A stretch of DNA of 35,140 nucleotides from JBCDGZ01 sp038750655 (GTDB taxonomy: Bacteria; Bacteroidota; Bacteroidia; Chitinophagales; Saprospiraceae): contig JBCDGZ010000078.1 of the NCBI GenBank assembly GCA_038750655.1, positions 1-35,140 on the forward strand. The letters run 5' to 3'. A program made the position numbers and the translations under genes. This document shows positions 17,670-24,462 of this stretch, piece by piece. Each line of letters starts with the position of its first letter. The first letter of the stretch is position 1. Under the pieces are notes generated by a model. The model did no database searches and was not told the origin of the DNA. It saw only the letters and a program-made list of their open reading frames with translations.

Positions 17670-19835
17670 CTAGAGGAAAGGAGCAATAACCAGGGCAACA
17701 ACGGACATCAACTTCAACAGAATGTTGAGTGACGGACCAGAAGTATCCTTAAATGGATCACCTACGGTGTCTCCCACTACAGTCGCTTTGTGTGGATCAG
17801 AACCTTTGTAGTACATTTCACCATTGATCTCTACTCCTTCTTCGAACATCTTCTTCGCATTATCCCAGGCACCACCAGCATTCGACTGGAAGATGGCCAT
17901 GAGGACTCCACAAACGGTTACACCCGCTAGCAGGCCACCCAACATTTCCGCACCACCACCAAAGCCAACAACGACAGGAGAGACTACGGCAATCACGCCA
18001 GGAAGGATCATCTCGCGGATAGAAGCTTTGGTAGAGATTTCCACGCACTTATCGTATTCTGCCTTACCATCTGCGGCAGCGAAGGTTTTTTGATCTGCAG
18101 CACTCCAAGTCTCAAATTCTTTTCCATCATTTTTTCTCATCACATCCAAAGCTGCTTTCAACTCAGGAATGCTCTTGAACTGACGTCTTACTTCCTGAAT
18201 CATATCCATCGCCGCACGGCCGACTGCATTCATGGACAGGGCAGAAAACAAGAAAGGTAGCATACCACCAACGAGCAGACCAGCCATTACCTTCGGATCG
18301 GCAATATTGATAGAAGTGATGCCTGCTGTAGTCATAAAGGCCGCAAAGAGGGCCAAGGCGGTGAGTGCCGCAGAGCCAATCGCAAACCCTTTACCAATTG
18401 CCGCTGTCGTATTCCCTACAGCATCCAGTTTATCTGTCTTCTGACGAACTTCCTTAGGCAGCTCTGCCATCTCGGCGATACCACCGGCGTTATCTGAAAT
18501 CGGGCCGTAGGCATCTACCGCCAACTGAATTCCCGTATTAGAAAGCATGCCAACTGCTGCGATGGCGATACCATAAAGACCAGCGAAGTGGTGTGCACCA
18601 ATGATCGCCGCAGCGAGGATGATGATCGGAATAGCCGTTGAAATCATCCCTACTCCTAAGCCAGCAATAATATTAGTTGCAGAACCGGTAAGCGACTGAT
18701 TAACAATTGATTTTACCGGCTTGGTACCAGTCCCTGTATAAAACTCGGTAACTATACCGATCAATAAACCGGAAGCCAGACCGAAGATCACAGCAACAAA
18801 TACATTGAATGGCGTGTACGTAACTCCACCGAAAGTCCAGCTTTCAGGAAGAACCATATCAGCAATCAAGTAAGTAGCAATCAGCATCAAACCAGCGGAG
18901 ATAAATTCACCACGATTCAGGGCTTTCTGTGGGTCGCCTCCTTCGCTGACTCTTACGAAGAACGTTCCGATAATAGAAGTGATAATACCAACTCCGGCCA
19001 GCAGTAAAGGCAATAAAATCGCAGATAGTCCACCAAAGTCGTCTGACCAACCTGGGCTAGCCATGAACGCAGCCCCCAATACCATTGTACCAATGATTGA
19101 TCCGACATAAGACTCGAACAAGTCGGCGCCCATACCGGCTACATCACCAACATTATCACCAACATTATCTGCAATAGTGGCAGGGTTGAGGGGGTGATCC
19201 TCAGGAATGCCTGCCTCTACTTTACCAACAAGGTCAGCACCAACGTCCGCTGCTTTGGTGTAGATGCCTCCACCTACGCGAGCGAAAAGAGCAATAGAAG
19301 AAGCACCAAAGGAGAAGCCAGTAAGAACAGTGATCACCTTGGTTACGCTTGCTACATCGGCGATGCCGAACATATTACTGTAGAGCAGGAATAAACCACC
19401 AAGTCCCAAAACACCGAGGCCAACCACCCCTAGCCCCATGACAGCACCGCCAGCAAAGGCCACTTCGAGGGCTTTCCCCAAGCTGCCCCGGGCGGCGTTG
19501 GTGGTTCTGACATTGGCTTTGGTCGCTACACGCATTCCGATGAAGCCAGCAGAAGCAGAGCAGATAGCACCAAGGACGAAAGAAACGGCGACCATCCAGG
19601 AAGAAGTTTCTGCATCGGCAGTGAAGGCCAGCAGGGCCGCTACTGCGACAACAAAGATGGCCAGAACCTGGTATTCGGCTCTGAGGAAGGCCATGGCTCC
19701 GTCGGCAATATTCTTGGCAATGCCAGCCATTCTATCGGTACCTACTTCTTGTTTAGATACCCAACTTGATTTCCAGAAGGTGTAAGCCAGAGCGACGACA
19801 CCGAAAACGGGAATCAGTGGTATTAATGAATTCAT
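17670..19835 (-). CDS. hppA: Membrane-bound ion-pumping pyrophosphatase, K+-dependent type
   Basis: This protein hydrolyses pyrophosphate to pump H+ and/or Na+ across the inner membrane. The 721 residues hold about 16 hydrophobic segments. Signature motifs are DVGADLVGKVE (197-207), DNVGDNVGDVAGMGADLFE (223-241) and the C-terminal GDTVGDPFKDTSGPS. In GNTTAAIGKG (474-483) the residues that separate the K+-dependent from K+-independent classes are Ala478 and Gly481, so it should need K+. Glu241 in the ADLFE segment is the conserved gate-region acid. Whether it moves Na+, H+ or both cannot be read with certainty. The transcript is flanked by a clear Bacteroidota promoter and a terminator. Confidence 0.95.
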   Translation of the reverse strand: MNSLIPLIPVFGVVALAYTFWKSSWVSKQEVGTDRMAGIAKNIADGAMAFLRAEYQVLAIFVVAVAALLAFTADAETSSWMVAVSFVLGAICSASAGFIGMRVATKANVRTTNAARGSLGKALEVAFAGGAVMGLGVVGLGVLGLGGLFLLYSNMFGIADVASVTKVITVLTGFSFGASSIALFARVGGGIYTKAADVGADLVGKVEAGIPEDHPLNPATIADNVGDNVGDVAGMGADLFESYVGSIIGTMVLGAAFMASPGWSDDFGGLSAILLPLLLAGVGIITSIIGTFFVRVSEGGDPQKALNRGEFISAGLMLIATYLIADMVLPESWTFGGVTYTPFNVFVAVIFGLASGLLIGIVTEFYTGTGTKPVKSIVNQSLTGSATNIIAGLGVGMISTAIPIIILAAAIIGAHHFAGLYGIAIAAVGMLSNTGIQLAVDAYGPISDNAGGIAEMAELPKEVRQKTDKLDAVGNTTAAIGKGFAIGSAALTALALFAAFMTTAGITSINIADPKVMAGLLVGGMLPFLFSALSMNAVGRAAMDMIQEVRRQFKSIPELKAALDVMRKNDGKEFETWSAADQKTFAAADGKAEYDKCVEISTKASIREMILPGVIAVVSPVVVGFGGGAEMLGGLLAGVTVCGVLMAIFQSNAGGAWDNAKKMFEEGVEINGEMYYKGSDPHKATVVGDTVGDPFKDTSGPSLNILLKLMSVVALVIAPFL

Positions 19836-19911
19836 AATCGTTTTGTTTTTACAATAAAAGAGTTCGATTTTATTAATTGAAAGCGGTTTCTTCGCTTTTT
19901 ATTCAGGTGCG

Positions 19912-19943
19912 CAAAAGTACAGTAATTTTGCATTTTGACCAAC
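19912..19943 (-). promoter_or_regulatory. Promoter of hppA, Bacteroidota type
   Basis: On the minus strand GTTGG (complement of 19939-19943) is followed after 19 bp by TACTTTTG (complement of 19912-19919). This fits the -33 TTTG / -7 TAnnTTTG promoter of this phylum. The leader would be about 70 nt. Confidence 0.65.
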
Positions 19944-20019
19944 TAAATGATCTAATTATGAATGGATTACATAAAAAATTAATGTGTGGTTGTAACTGGT
20001 ACATGGAGATTGAGAAAAA

Positions 20020-20595
20020 TCAGTCCAACCATTGTACTTTATCGGCGATGGCTTGCCGCCGGCCAGGCAACTGATCCTGCTCCGTATTCCCCATGAAAAA
20101 GAAGCCCAGGCAACGTTCGCCTTCGGCTAGGGAGAAGAGTTGATCTGCCTCATGGATAGCTTTGGGAGAACTCCAGTAGGCGCCGATGCCGTAGGCGGTA
20201 GCGGTGAGCCACATATTTTGGACAGCACAGGCTACAGCGGCTAATTCCTCCCATTCGGGTACCCGCTCTTCGGGATCGCGCTGCATGCAGATGGCGATGA
20301 CGCAGGCCGAGCGCAGGGGCTTTTTCAGGGTCTTTTCGTATTTTTTCTCTGAGAATTTCTCTGCAGGCGTATGGGTTTTGTAGTAATTGCCTAAAAAAGT
20401 GCTTAGTTTTTCCAAAGCAGCCCCTCGCATGACTTTAAAGCGCCAGGGCTCCGTCAGGCGGTGAGTGGGCGCCCAATTGGCATTTTCGAGCATTTCCTCG
20501 ATAATCTCCTTGGGAATGGGCTGATCGTTGTAGAGGGGGGGAAAAACAGAGCGACGACGTCGAATTAGGGTGCTGACTGCTGTGGGGGTTTCCAT
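20020..20595 (-). CDS. Nitroreductase-family flavoprotein
   Basis: This 191-residue cytosolic protein has the nitroreductase fold: the start 'STLIRRRRSVFPPLYNDQPIP' with the FMN-binding arginines at about 11-14, 'ANWAPTHRLTEPWRF' (FMN/substrate loop), a central 'AAVACAVQNMWLTATAYGIGAYWSS' helix, and the closing 'CLGFFFMGN' strand. It is close in size to the small YdjA-type members (about 180-190). Such enzymes reduce nitro compounds, quinones or enones with NAD(P)H; the natural substrate is not shown by the sequence. It is divergent from the DUF2071-like gene across 70 bp. Confidence 0.9.
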   Translation of the reverse strand: METPTAVSTLIRRRRSVFPPLYNDQPIPKEIIEEMLENANWAPTHRLTEPWRFKVMRGAALEKLSTFLGNYYKTHTPAEKFSEKKYEKTLKKPLRSACVIAICMQRDPEERVPEWEELAAVACAVQNMWLTATAYGIGAYWSSPKAIHEADQLFSLAEGERCLGFFFMGNTEQDQLPGRRQAIADKVQWLD

Positions 20596-20613
20596 ATGGT
20601 TCTCTCTTTTTCG

Positions 20614-20633
20614 CGAAGATACATATTATCTTT
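20614..20633. promoter_or_regulatory. Inverted repeat in the nitroreductase/DUF2071 divergent region
   Basis: AAGATA (20616-20621) and TATCTT (20627-20632) are a perfect 6-bp inverted repeat with a 5-bp spacer. Each arm resembles a -7 box (TATCTTTTG on plus, TATCTTCG on minus, each off the TAnnTTTG consensus by one change). It may be two face-to-face promoters or an operator. Confidence 0.3.
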
Positions 20634-20665
20634 TGCTATGAAAAAATATCCCTATATTCAAGACC

Positions 20666-21424
20666 ATGCTTTACCTGCTTCGTCGCCAATATTTCAATGT
20701 CCAGGCTCATTTCGACTACTCTCTAGTACTGGCCTATGCCTTTCCGCAGTCTATCCTGGCGCCCTTGCTGCCTCCGGCTCTTAAAGTAGACACCTATCAA
20801 GAGGAATGGGGCTTTGTCGCCGTTGCGCTGGTTAAAGTTAAAGGCATCCGTCCTACCTTTCTGCCTTCCTTTATGGGCAATGATCTCTTCCTGGTCGGCT
20901 ACCGCATATTTGTACGCTATGACAATCCGCCGCACAAGCGCCGTAGAGGACTCTATGTGCTGCGCAGCTATACGGATCAATGGCCAATGGTTTTAAAAGG
21001 CAATCTGTTTACCAACTACCGTTATCAACACTGCCGAATCGAAGAGTTGCAGCAAACGCAGAAAGTAAGCATTCGGCTGCGCAGCAAGTCCGGAGAGGGC
21101 GATCTGCTCCTCCGGGCCAATACCGATCCTGCACACCAGGCTCTGCCTCTGGGTTCGCCTTTTCCCGACCTTAAGACGGCCCGCCGCTTTGAAGGCCCAA
21201 TGCCCTTTACCTTCAGCTATGAAGCCGCCACTCATTCCTACGTCATTATCCACGGTCGCCGCAGCCAGTGGCATCCCCGACCGGTAGAGGTCCTGGAGGC
21301 TGATATAAGCTTGCTCCGGCAAGCGCCTTTCAACCAAGCCGCTCCCCTACTGGCCAATGCCTTTATTGTGGAGCATATTCCCTACGAATGGAAAAAAGGC
21401 GTACGAGAGAAAGTTAGCTTTTAA
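20666..21424 (+). CDS. DUF2071 (YqjF-like) family protein
   Basis: This 252-residue soluble protein has no signal peptide or membrane segment. The pattern 'FDYSLVLAYAFPQSILAPLLPPALKVDTYQEEWGFVAVALVKVKGIRP', followed by 'FLVGYRIFVRY' and 'RGLYVLRSYTD', is that of the DUF2071/YqjF family, an acetoacetate-decarboxylase-like beta fold of unknown function. The length is normal. It is divergent from the nitroreductase; the metal regulator begins 54 bp downstream behind its own operator, so it is probably a separate unit. Function is not assigned. Confidence 0.75.
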   Translation: MLYLLRRQYFNVQAHFDYSLVLAYAFPQSILAPLLPPALKVDTYQEEWGFVAVALVKVKGIRPTFLPSFMGNDLFLVGYRIFVRYDNPPHKRRRGLYVLRSYTDQWPMVLKGNLFTNYRYQHCRIEELQQTQKVSIRLRSKSGEGDLLLRANTDPAHQALPLGSPFPDLKTARRFEGPMPFTFSYEAATHSYVIIHGRRSQWHPRPVEVLEADISLLRQAPFNQAAPLLANAFIVEHIPYEWKKGVREKVSF

Positions 21425-21439
21425 GGTTTTGAAATAAAA

Positions 21440-21459
21440 TTTTTAGATTAGTCTAAAAA
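21440..21459. promoter_or_regulatory. DtxR/MntR-type operator
   Basis: TTTTTAGA (21440-21447) TTAG TCTAAAAA (21452-21459) is a perfect 8-bp inverted repeat around TTAG. It closely resembles DtxR-family boxes (TTAGxTTAGxCTAA). It ends 19 bp before the start of a DtxR-family gene, so metal-dependent autoregulation of the regulator and the transporter operon is likely. Confidence 0.8.
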
Positions 21460-21478
21460 ACAGTAATTTAGCTGAAAT

Positions 21479-22147
21479 ATGGAACCTATGCTGTCTTATA
21501 CAGAAGAGAATTATCTGAAGTCTATTTACAAGATTCTGAGTTTTGATCACAAGACGGCCAGCACCAACGCCATTTCCAAGGCTATTCAGACCAGTGCGGC
21601 CTCGGTTACAGATATGCTAAAACGATTGGCGGAAAAAGAGTTGATCCACTACGAAAAGTACAAAGGAGTTACGCTAACAGTGCGTGGAGAACGCATCGCT
21701 ACTTCGTTGATCCGAAAGCACCGCTTGTGGGAAGTTTTTCTGGTGGATAAGCTCAATTTCAGTTGGGATGAGGTCCATGATATTGCCGAAGAATTAGAGC
21801 ACATCAAGTCCAATGAGCTGATCAATCGGCTGGACAATTACCTGGGGCATCCCAAGTTTGATCCTCACGGTGATCCCATTCCGGACGAAAATGGCCATTT
21901 TACGCTCCGGCACCAGATTTGTCTGGTCGAAATGGACGCGGGAGAATCCGGGGTTATTGTTGGGGTCTTGGAACATTCCACCCCTTTTTTGCAGTACCTT
22001 GATCGTCTGAAACTAAAATTGGGGGTTAATATCAAAGTCATCGAGAAATTTGAGTATGATGAGTCGATCAAAATTATCATTGACGATAGAGAAGAACAGA
22101 TTCTAACTCAAAAAGTAGTACAAAACCTACTGGTTCAAAAGGCCTAA
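21479..22147 (+). CDS. DtxR-family metal-dependent transcriptional regulator
   Basis: This 222-residue protein has an N-terminal winged helix (about 1-65: 'YTEENYLKSIYKILSF...TNAISKAIQTSAASVTDMLKRLAEKELIHYEKYKGVTLT'). A DtxR dimerisation/metal domain follows (about 70-145, with 'RHRLWEVFLVDKL', 'DEVHDIAEELEHI', 'LDNYLGHPKFDPHGDPIP'). The C-terminal SH3/FeoA-like domain (about 150-222) makes it the long, IdeR-like form. It senses Mn2+ or Fe2+ and represses uptake when metal is plentiful. A palindromic operator lies just upstream, and a metal SBP and ABC ATPase follow. The first ATG (21479) was kept; a second at 21488 is also possible. Confidence 0.93.
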   Translation: MEPMLSYTEENYLKSIYKILSFDHKTASTNAISKAIQTSAASVTDMLKRLAEKELIHYEKYKGVTLTVRGERIATSLIRKHRLWEVFLVDKLNFSWDEVHDIAEELEHIKSNELINRLDNYLGHPKFDPHGDPIPDENGHFTLRHQICLVEMDAGESGVIVGVLEHSTPFLQYLDRLKLKLGVNIKVIEKFEYDESIKIIIDDREEQILTQKVVQNLLVQKA

Positions 22148-22221
22148 TGCGCCCTCACGGGGTTGGGGCCCGCTCTAGAGATAAGTTCCCAACCGATACC
22201 ATAATTACTAACTGTACACGA

Positions 22222-23223
22222 ATGAAAAAAATAGCTTTATTCCTCTTTTTTGGAGCTCAACTGCTGAGTATCCGGGCTCAGGAGGGACCGCCAGTTGTAG
22301 TAGCTACAGCCTCCATGTTCTTCGATATGGCTAAGAATATCGCTGGAGAGCATCTCCCTATTCAATTGATCGTTCCCATCGGCAGCGATCCTCACCTCCA
22401 CATCCCAACCCCTCAAGATGCCAAGCTGGTCGCTGATGCTGACCTGATCTTAAAAAATGGCCTGACCTTCGAGGGTTGGTTGGAAGAACTGATCAAAAAT
22501 TCGGGCACTAATGCTGCTGTCAAAACCATTACGGAGGGCATCGAGGCCATTGCCAGCGACGAGTACGCCAATTCGACCGATCCGCACGCCTGGATGAATG
22601 CCCGTCACGGCCTGGTCTACATTAAAAATATCAAAGAGGCGCTGACGCAACTGGTCCCTGAACACGCCGAGGACTTTGAGGCCAATTACCAGCGGTATAA
22701 AAAGGAACTGGAAGAGTTGGACCGCTACATTGAGTCTGAAATTCAGAAAATTCCGGAAAGCCGACGCATCTTAATTACATCGCACGATGCCTTTCAGTAC
22801 TATGGCCGTCGCTACGGCATCCAACTGGAATCTACATTGGGTACATCTACTGATGCAGAAGTACAAACTTCCGACATCGTGAGGTTAAATCGTATTATCC
22901 GGAAAAATAAAGTACCGGCCATCTTCGTCGAAAGTACCATCAACCCAAAGCTGATGAACCAACTGGCTAAGGATAATCGGATCAAAACCGGCGGCCAACT
23001 TTACGCTGACTCGATCGGCGACGAGGACAGCCCCGCGTCGACCTACCTAGCGATGCTGAAATACAACACGGATACTATCGTCAAAGCATTGACCGCCGAG
23101 GTGGAAGAAAAGACTGACCAAGAAACAGCGCCTCCCTCTTCCAATCGAATCCTGCTATTCGGCATCTTGGGAATTGCTGTACTCGGCGGCTTCGCCTTTA
23201 TCATGAGACGTTTAAACCAATAA
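22222..23223 (+). CDS. Metal ABC transporter substrate-binding protein (TroA/ZnuA/MntC family), membrane-anchored
   Basis: This 333-residue protein is counted from ATG 22222; the open frame extends to 22147, but those 25 extra residues lack signal-peptide character, whereas MKKIALFLFFGAQLLSIRAQ is a good signal peptide. Candidate metal ligands of the cluster A-I fold are His58 (SDPHLH), His122 (TDPHAW), His188 (TSHDAF) and Asp263 (YADSIG). Three His plus one Asp suggests Zn2+ or Mn2+; these cannot be separated by eye. Oddly, after a P/E/T-rich linker it ends in a membrane segment (309-328) followed by RRLNQ, so it is tethered at its C-terminus rather than through a lipid. It starts 74 bp after the regulator and lies 3 bp before the ATPase. 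Confidence 0.9.
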   Translation: MKKIALFLFFGAQLLSIRAQEGPPVVVATASMFFDMAKNIAGEHLPIQLIVPIGSDPHLHIPTPQDAKLVADADLILKNGLTFEGWLEELIKNSGTNAAVKTITEGIEAIASDEYANSTDPHAWMNARHGLVYIKNIKEALTQLVPEHAEDFEANYQRYKKELEELDRYIESEIQKIPESRRILITSHDAFQYYGRRYGIQLESTLGTSTDAEVQTSDIVRLNRIIRKNKVPAIFVESTINPKLMNQLAKDNRIKTGGQLYADSIGDEDSPASTYLAMLKYNTDTIVKALTAEVEEKTDQETAPPSSNRILLFGILGIAVLGGFAFIMRRLNQ

Positions 23224-23226
23224 ACT

Positions 23227-23979
23227 ATGTCGCTCCTTCCTTCTATTCTGGTGAAAGGCCTCTCTGTTTCCTACGAACGCAAGCGAGTGCTGACCAATGT
23301 ATTTCTGGAAATCGAAGCAGGAAAAATATACGGTGTAATCGGACCCAATGGTGCGGGCAAATCTACGCTCTTTAAAGCCATTCTGGGATTGATCGACATC
23401 AATGCGGGGATCGTTGAAATCAAGGGGCAGTCCATTGAAGATCGGCGGAAGGAGGTCGTCTATGTTCCTCAGAAAAATGAAGTAGACTGGAATTTTCCGG
23501 CGACGGTCTTTGACATCGTCCTAATGGGACGTTACCCTCATAAGGGTATTTTCGAACGCCTCGGAAAAAAAGATCGGGAGATTGCCATGCATGCGCTTGA
23601 AGAAGTGGGCATCACAGCTTTGAAAGACCGTCAGATTGGAGAGCTATCGGGGGGGCAGCAGCAGCGCGTCTTCCTCGCCAGAGCCCTCTGCCAGGAGGCC
23701 AACACTTTCCTATTGGACGAGCCCTTTGTGGGGGTAGATGTAACGACGGAGGAAAAAATTGTTCAAATCCTCAAAGAGCAAGCCGCTAAGGGTCATACCT
23801 TACTCGTCGTTCACCACGACCTATCTACTGTCCATACTTACTTCGATCGAGTCATTCTACTCAACCAACGCCTCATTGCCTACGGCGACACTGCCACGAC
23901 TTTCACAGAAGACAACATCTCCAAAACCTACGGCGGCCAGCTGCCAATTTTGCATAAAACAGGGATGATTGATCGGTGA
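23227..23979 (+). CDS. Metal ABC transporter ATP-binding protein (ZnuC/MntB-like)
   Basis: This 250-residue single nucleotide-binding domain carries Walker A GPNGAGKST (39-47), signature LSGGQ (140-144), Walker B TFLLDEP (160-166) and the H-loop 'VVHHDLSTV'. The segment 'QKNEVDWNFPATVFDIVLMGRYPHKGIF' is characteristic of zinc/manganese importer ATPases. It would power metal uptake with the preceding binding protein. The expected ZnuB/MntC-type permease gene does not follow: the palindromic repeat begins at the base after the stop codon. The protein itself has normal length. Confidence 0.93.
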   Translation: MSLLPSILVKGLSVSYERKRVLTNVFLEIEAGKIYGVIGPNGAGKSTLFKAILGLIDINAGIVEIKGQSIEDRRKEVVYVPQKNEVDWNFPATVFDIVLMGRYPHKGIFERLGKKDREIAMHALEEVGITALKDRQIGELSGGQQQRVFLARALCQEANTFLLDEPFVGVDVTTEEKIVQILKEQAAKGHTLLVVHHDLSTVHTYFDRVILLNQRLIAYGDTATTFTEDNISKTYGGQLPILHKTGMIDR

Positions 23980-24105
23980 GCGCCTTTGGCGCTTTGGTGG
24001 ACGATGGACGGTCTAGCGCGGTGGTTTTCCGTCTACCGTCTACCAAAAAGCCAAAGGCTTTCCCCGTCCACCAGCGAGCGCAGCGCCAAAGGCGCTGCGC
24101 TCGCT
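23980..24105. repeat. Palindromic intergenic repeat element, copy 2
   Basis: It begins at the base after the ABC ATPase stop. The first 33 bases (23980-24012) are identical to 8540-8572. The arm TTTGGTGGACGATGGACGG is matched by a near-complement at about 24029-24047 (16 of 19). Small hairpins share the GCC-AAA-GGC core: 23980-23992, AAAGCC/AAA/GGCTTT at 24047-24061, and a long one at 24073-24105 with a 15-bp perfect stem around AAA. It ends four bases before the tRNA-Gln gene. No open frame. Its strong hairpins may also end the metal-transport transcript. Confidence 0.8.
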
Positions 24106-24108
24106 AAG

Positions 24109-24181
24109 TAGACCTGTCCGGGAACGATCCGAAACCTCCGGAGTCAAAATCCGGTATGCTAGCCAATTACACCACAGGTCT
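24109..24181 (-). tRNA. tRNA-Gln (anticodon TTG), atypical T-loop
   Basis: Cloverleaf by eye on the minus strand: acceptor AGACCTG/CAGGTCT (7 bp), T8, D-stem GTGT/GCAT with loop AATTGGCTA (G18 G19 present), anticodon stem CCGGA/TCCGG with loop TTTTGAC (U33, anticodon TTG), short variable loop AGGT, T-stem TTCGG/CCGGA and discriminator A at 24109. CCA is not encoded. The T-loop reads ATCGTTC instead of the near-universal TTCRANY, so the T54-A58 pair is swapped to A54-T58. It follows the tRNA-like gene at 24187-24281 after 5 nt and is presumably co-transcribed with it. It could be a divergent functional tRNA or a decaying one. Confidence 0.75.
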
Positions 24182-24186
24182 ATAAG

Positions 24187-24281
24187 TAGCCCGTAGAAGA
24201 GTCCTCCGTAGGAGTGGCGATGCCAGAACTTCTATCTCCTGATTGGTAGTCAGGTATCCTAATCCGTTGAACGAACGGGCT
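24187..24281 (-). tRNA. tRNA-like gene (anticodon ACC) with a 22-nt insertion in the T-loop
   Basis: Cloverleaf by eye on the minus strand: acceptor AGCCCGT/ACGGGCT (7 bp perfect), T8, D-stem GTTC/GGAT with loop AACGGATTA, anticodon stem CCTGA/TCAGG with loop CTACCAA (anticodon ACC, formally Gly), variable AGAT, T-stem AGAAG/CTTCT and discriminator A at 24187. The T-loop begins TTC and ends GACT, the normal TTCGACT, but 22 nt are inserted between C56 and G57. The insert is two tandem mini-hairpins: TGGC/ATC/GCCA and CTCC/TAC/GGAG. Without it the molecule is a regular 73-nt tRNA. ACC is a rare anticodon in bacteria. It may be a pseudo-tRNA or an unusual tRNA; function is not shown. Confidence 0.6.
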
Positions 24282-24288
24282 GTTGTGC

Positions 24289-24327
24289 AAAAAAATAAGC
24301 CCCGTAGATTGCAATAACCTACGGGGC
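24289..24327 (-). terminator. Intrinsic terminator upstream of the tandem tRNAs
   Basis: GCCCCGTAG (24299-24307) and CTACGGGGC (24319-24327) form a perfect 9-bp stem with an 11-nt loop. The minus strand then reads TTATTTTTTTG. It ends the esterase transcript or the candidate small RNA. Confidence 0.88.
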
Positions 24328-24404
24328 CTATTAGCTCGATTTATATCAACAGCTTAAGGGGCGTAGGGGGACCTACAAGGGCGACGCTGGTTGATATGAA
24401 ATCG
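24289..24404 (-). ncRNA. Candidate structured small RNA with its own terminator
   Basis: On the minus strand the 5' part folds into a 17-bp helix (24388-24404 region against 24337-24353, with two single-G bulges), a 9/9-nt internal loop and an apical hairpin GTAGG-TCCC-CCTAC (complement of 24363-24376). A 9-nt linker and a terminator hairpin with T7 follow. The total is about 116 nt. No open frame is present. The promoter is uncertain. It lies between the esterase stop and the tandem tRNAs, all on the minus strand. The alternative is that the structures are just the 3' UTR and terminator of the esterase mRNA. It does not show the conserved SRP, tmRNA or RNase P motifs that I know. Confidence 0.4.
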
Positions 24405-24462
24405 TGTAATCATCATGTGCTTATAACTTTTGTGAAAAGCGATAAGTTCCACAAATTGATTT

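Noticed and set aside
24187..24281. Group I/II intron or permuted tmRNA reading of the tRNA-like gene
   Set aside because: The 22-nt insert is far too short for a self-splicing intron, lies outside the anticodon loop, and there is no tag-peptide frame or permuted acceptor order.
24289..24404. SRP (4.5S) RNA
   Set aside because: The rod shape is similar, but the conserved GGAA-type apical loop and AGCAGCC motif are absent.
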